From Thermoleophilia bacterium (GTDB lineage: Bacteria; Actinomycetota; Thermoleophilia; Gaiellales; Gaiellaceae): a stretch of DNA of 51,283 nt. Below are positions 50,447 to 51,283 of the stretch, in pieces; position 1 is the stretch's first letter, and every line of letters begins with the position of its first letter. The notes under the pieces are model-generated. The model saw only the letters and a program-made list of their open reading frames with translations. It was not told where the DNA came from and ran no database searches. The position numbers and the translations under genes were made by a program. Location: NCBI GenBank assembly GCA_025934995.1, contig JAICWC010000005.1, forward strand, positions 1-51,283. The letters are read 5' to 3'.

Positions 50447-51229
50447 ATGGCCGTCGAAGCCGACATCGATGTCGATCTCCTGAAGAGCGAGATCAAGAAG
50501 ACGTATTCGAGCGTCTCGGAGGAACCGGGACGCGACTTCATCTTCCCGACCGGGCGCGCCTGGGCTGAGGATCTCGGCTATCCGCCCGAGCTCGCGAACG
50601 TGCCGGAGAGCGCGGTCGAATCCTTTGCCGGAGTCGCCAACCCGTGGATGATGGGCCGTCTCGCAGCGGGCGAGCGCGTGCTCGACCTCGGTTCCGGCGC
50701 AGGCACCGACTCGCTCGTCGCCGCCCAGATGGTGGGTGCCGGCGGTCGCGTGACCGGCATCGACATGACCGCGCCGATGCTCGCCAGGGCGCGTGCAGCT
50801 GCTACCGAAATGGGCGTGGCCAACGTCGATTTCGTGGAGGGCGAGGCCGAGCGACTGCCGTTTTCCGACGCCGGCTTCGACGTCGTCATCTCGAACGGGG
50901 TGATCGACCTGGTCCCGGACAAGGACGCAGTCTTCGCCGAGCTCTATCGCGTTCTCGCGCCGGGCGGCAGGATGCAGATCGCCGACGTCACCATCCAGAA
51001 CCCGGTTAGTGAGGAAGGCAGGCGCAAGATCGACCTCTGGACCGGCTGAATTGCCGGGGCGCTGCTGGAAGCAGCGTACGCGAAGCTCCTAGAGCGTCAC
51101 GGGTTCGAGCGGATCGAAACGGGGCAGCTCGTCGACACCTACTCACGGTCGGCCTTCGAAGACACACGGCGCAAAGCGCAGAGGTACGGCGCCCGCGGCA
51201 CCACGCTCAAGGCCTACAAGCCGACCTAG
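50447..51229 (+). CDS. ArsM-like SAM methyltransferase, putative selenoprotein (UGA = Sec201)
   Basis: Read through an in-frame UGA at 51047-51049 this is a 260-residue methyltransferase ending at TAG 51227-51229. SAM core: VLDLGSGAGTDSLVAAQM, VTGIDMTAPMLA, LPFSDAGFDVVISNGVIDLV. The UGA lies in LWTG-[UGA]-IAGALLEAAY, the same site as in methyltransferase 1 and the place of a conserved Cys in relatives. The 59 codons after it have no stop and give family-like sequence (LLERHGFERIE, RRKAQRYGARGTTLKAYKP). A strong hairpin starts 9 bases after the UGA. ATG is preceded by GAGAGAAGGAGA. Substrate unknown; the GCG Cys of ArsM is Val-Ala here. Confidence 0.85.
51059..51077 (+). promoter_or_regulatory. 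Candidate bacterial SECIS hairpin of methyltransferase 2
   Basis: GCGCUGC-UGGAA-GCAGCGU: a 7-bp stem (six Watson-Crick pairs and one G-U) with loop UGGAA, starting 9 bases after the UGA. The loop has GG at its second and third positions, 18-19 bases from the UGA, inside the spacing known for bacterial SECIS elements. Confidence 0.7.
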
Positions 51230-51283
51230 TGGAGAAGCGCGACGAAGCCGGAGTCGAGACAAGCGCGATCGCTGGCCTTGTTA

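Noticed and set aside
48692-51049. General reassignment of UGA to Cys or Trp in this organism
   Set aside because: Many genes here stop at TGA, including TGA within ATGA/GTGA overlaps with the next gene's start.

Overview
This is a high-GC window packed with genes. GTG and TTG starts and four-base ATGA/GTGA overlaps are frequent. Gene content (Tat-exported branched-chain-type binding protein, MMPL and Drr-type exporters, ECF sigma factors including an ECF41 type, LAL-type LuxR regulators) points to an actinobacterium. A deep soil lineage such as Thermoleophilia is my guess from overall style; no rRNA or other decisive marker is present. No tRNA, rRNA, CRISPR array, insertion sequence or phage gene was seen.

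Layout. 1-3 kb: minus-strand genes for a membrane protein, its HTH regulator (two tandem operators in front), ribosomal protein L31 and a Cys glutathione peroxidase, then a MetE-like enzyme. 3-16 kb: an apparent aromatic-compound catabolic region with an amidase, IclR regulator, complete five-gene LivKGFHM-type importer, aldehyde dehydrogenase, amidohydrolase, acyl-CoA ligase, 3-oxoadipate CoA-transferase alpha subunit, a beta subunit cut to 48 codons, and 4-hydroxybenzoate hydroxylase (PobA). 16-27.6 kb: a secreted PKD protein, a cyclase-fold protein coupled to a hydrolase-glycosyltransferase fusion, a methyltransferase, two LuxR regulators overlapping tail to tail, three consecutive cupins and a frameshifted methyltransferase. 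27.6-33 kb: an ECF41 sigma gene divergent from an MMPL/ABC exporter operon that carries a textbook ECF41 promoter. 33-46 kb: two large secreted serine proteases (S8 and S53), a LysR regulator, a NarL-type two-component system, and an RsbQ-like hydrolase paired with a PAS histidine kinase. 46-48.4 kb: a monooxygenase-fold protein, a NodB deacetylase, an HxlR regulator and a small lipocalin-like protein.

The most striking region is 48.4-51.2 kb. Two ArsM-like SAM methyltransferase genes, one on each strand, are each interrupted by an in-frame UGA at the same site, where relatives have a conserved cysteine (W-A/T-G-[UGA]-V/I-A-G-A-L). In both, the family C-terminal region continues in frame to a later stop, and a short hairpin with G in its apical loop starts 7-9 nt after the UGA. 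The simplest reading is two selenocysteine methyltransferases. They flank a divergently transcribed ECF sigma/zinc anti-sigma pair and an internally deleted DsrE-like gene, which suggests a sigma-controlled thiol, selenol or metalloid stress module.

Several genes look damaged (CoA-transferase beta subunit, frameshifted methyltransferase, GNAT and DsrE genes with internal in-frame deletions, two genes whose homology extends upstream of any normal start). This could be real decay or assembly error; raw reads would decide.
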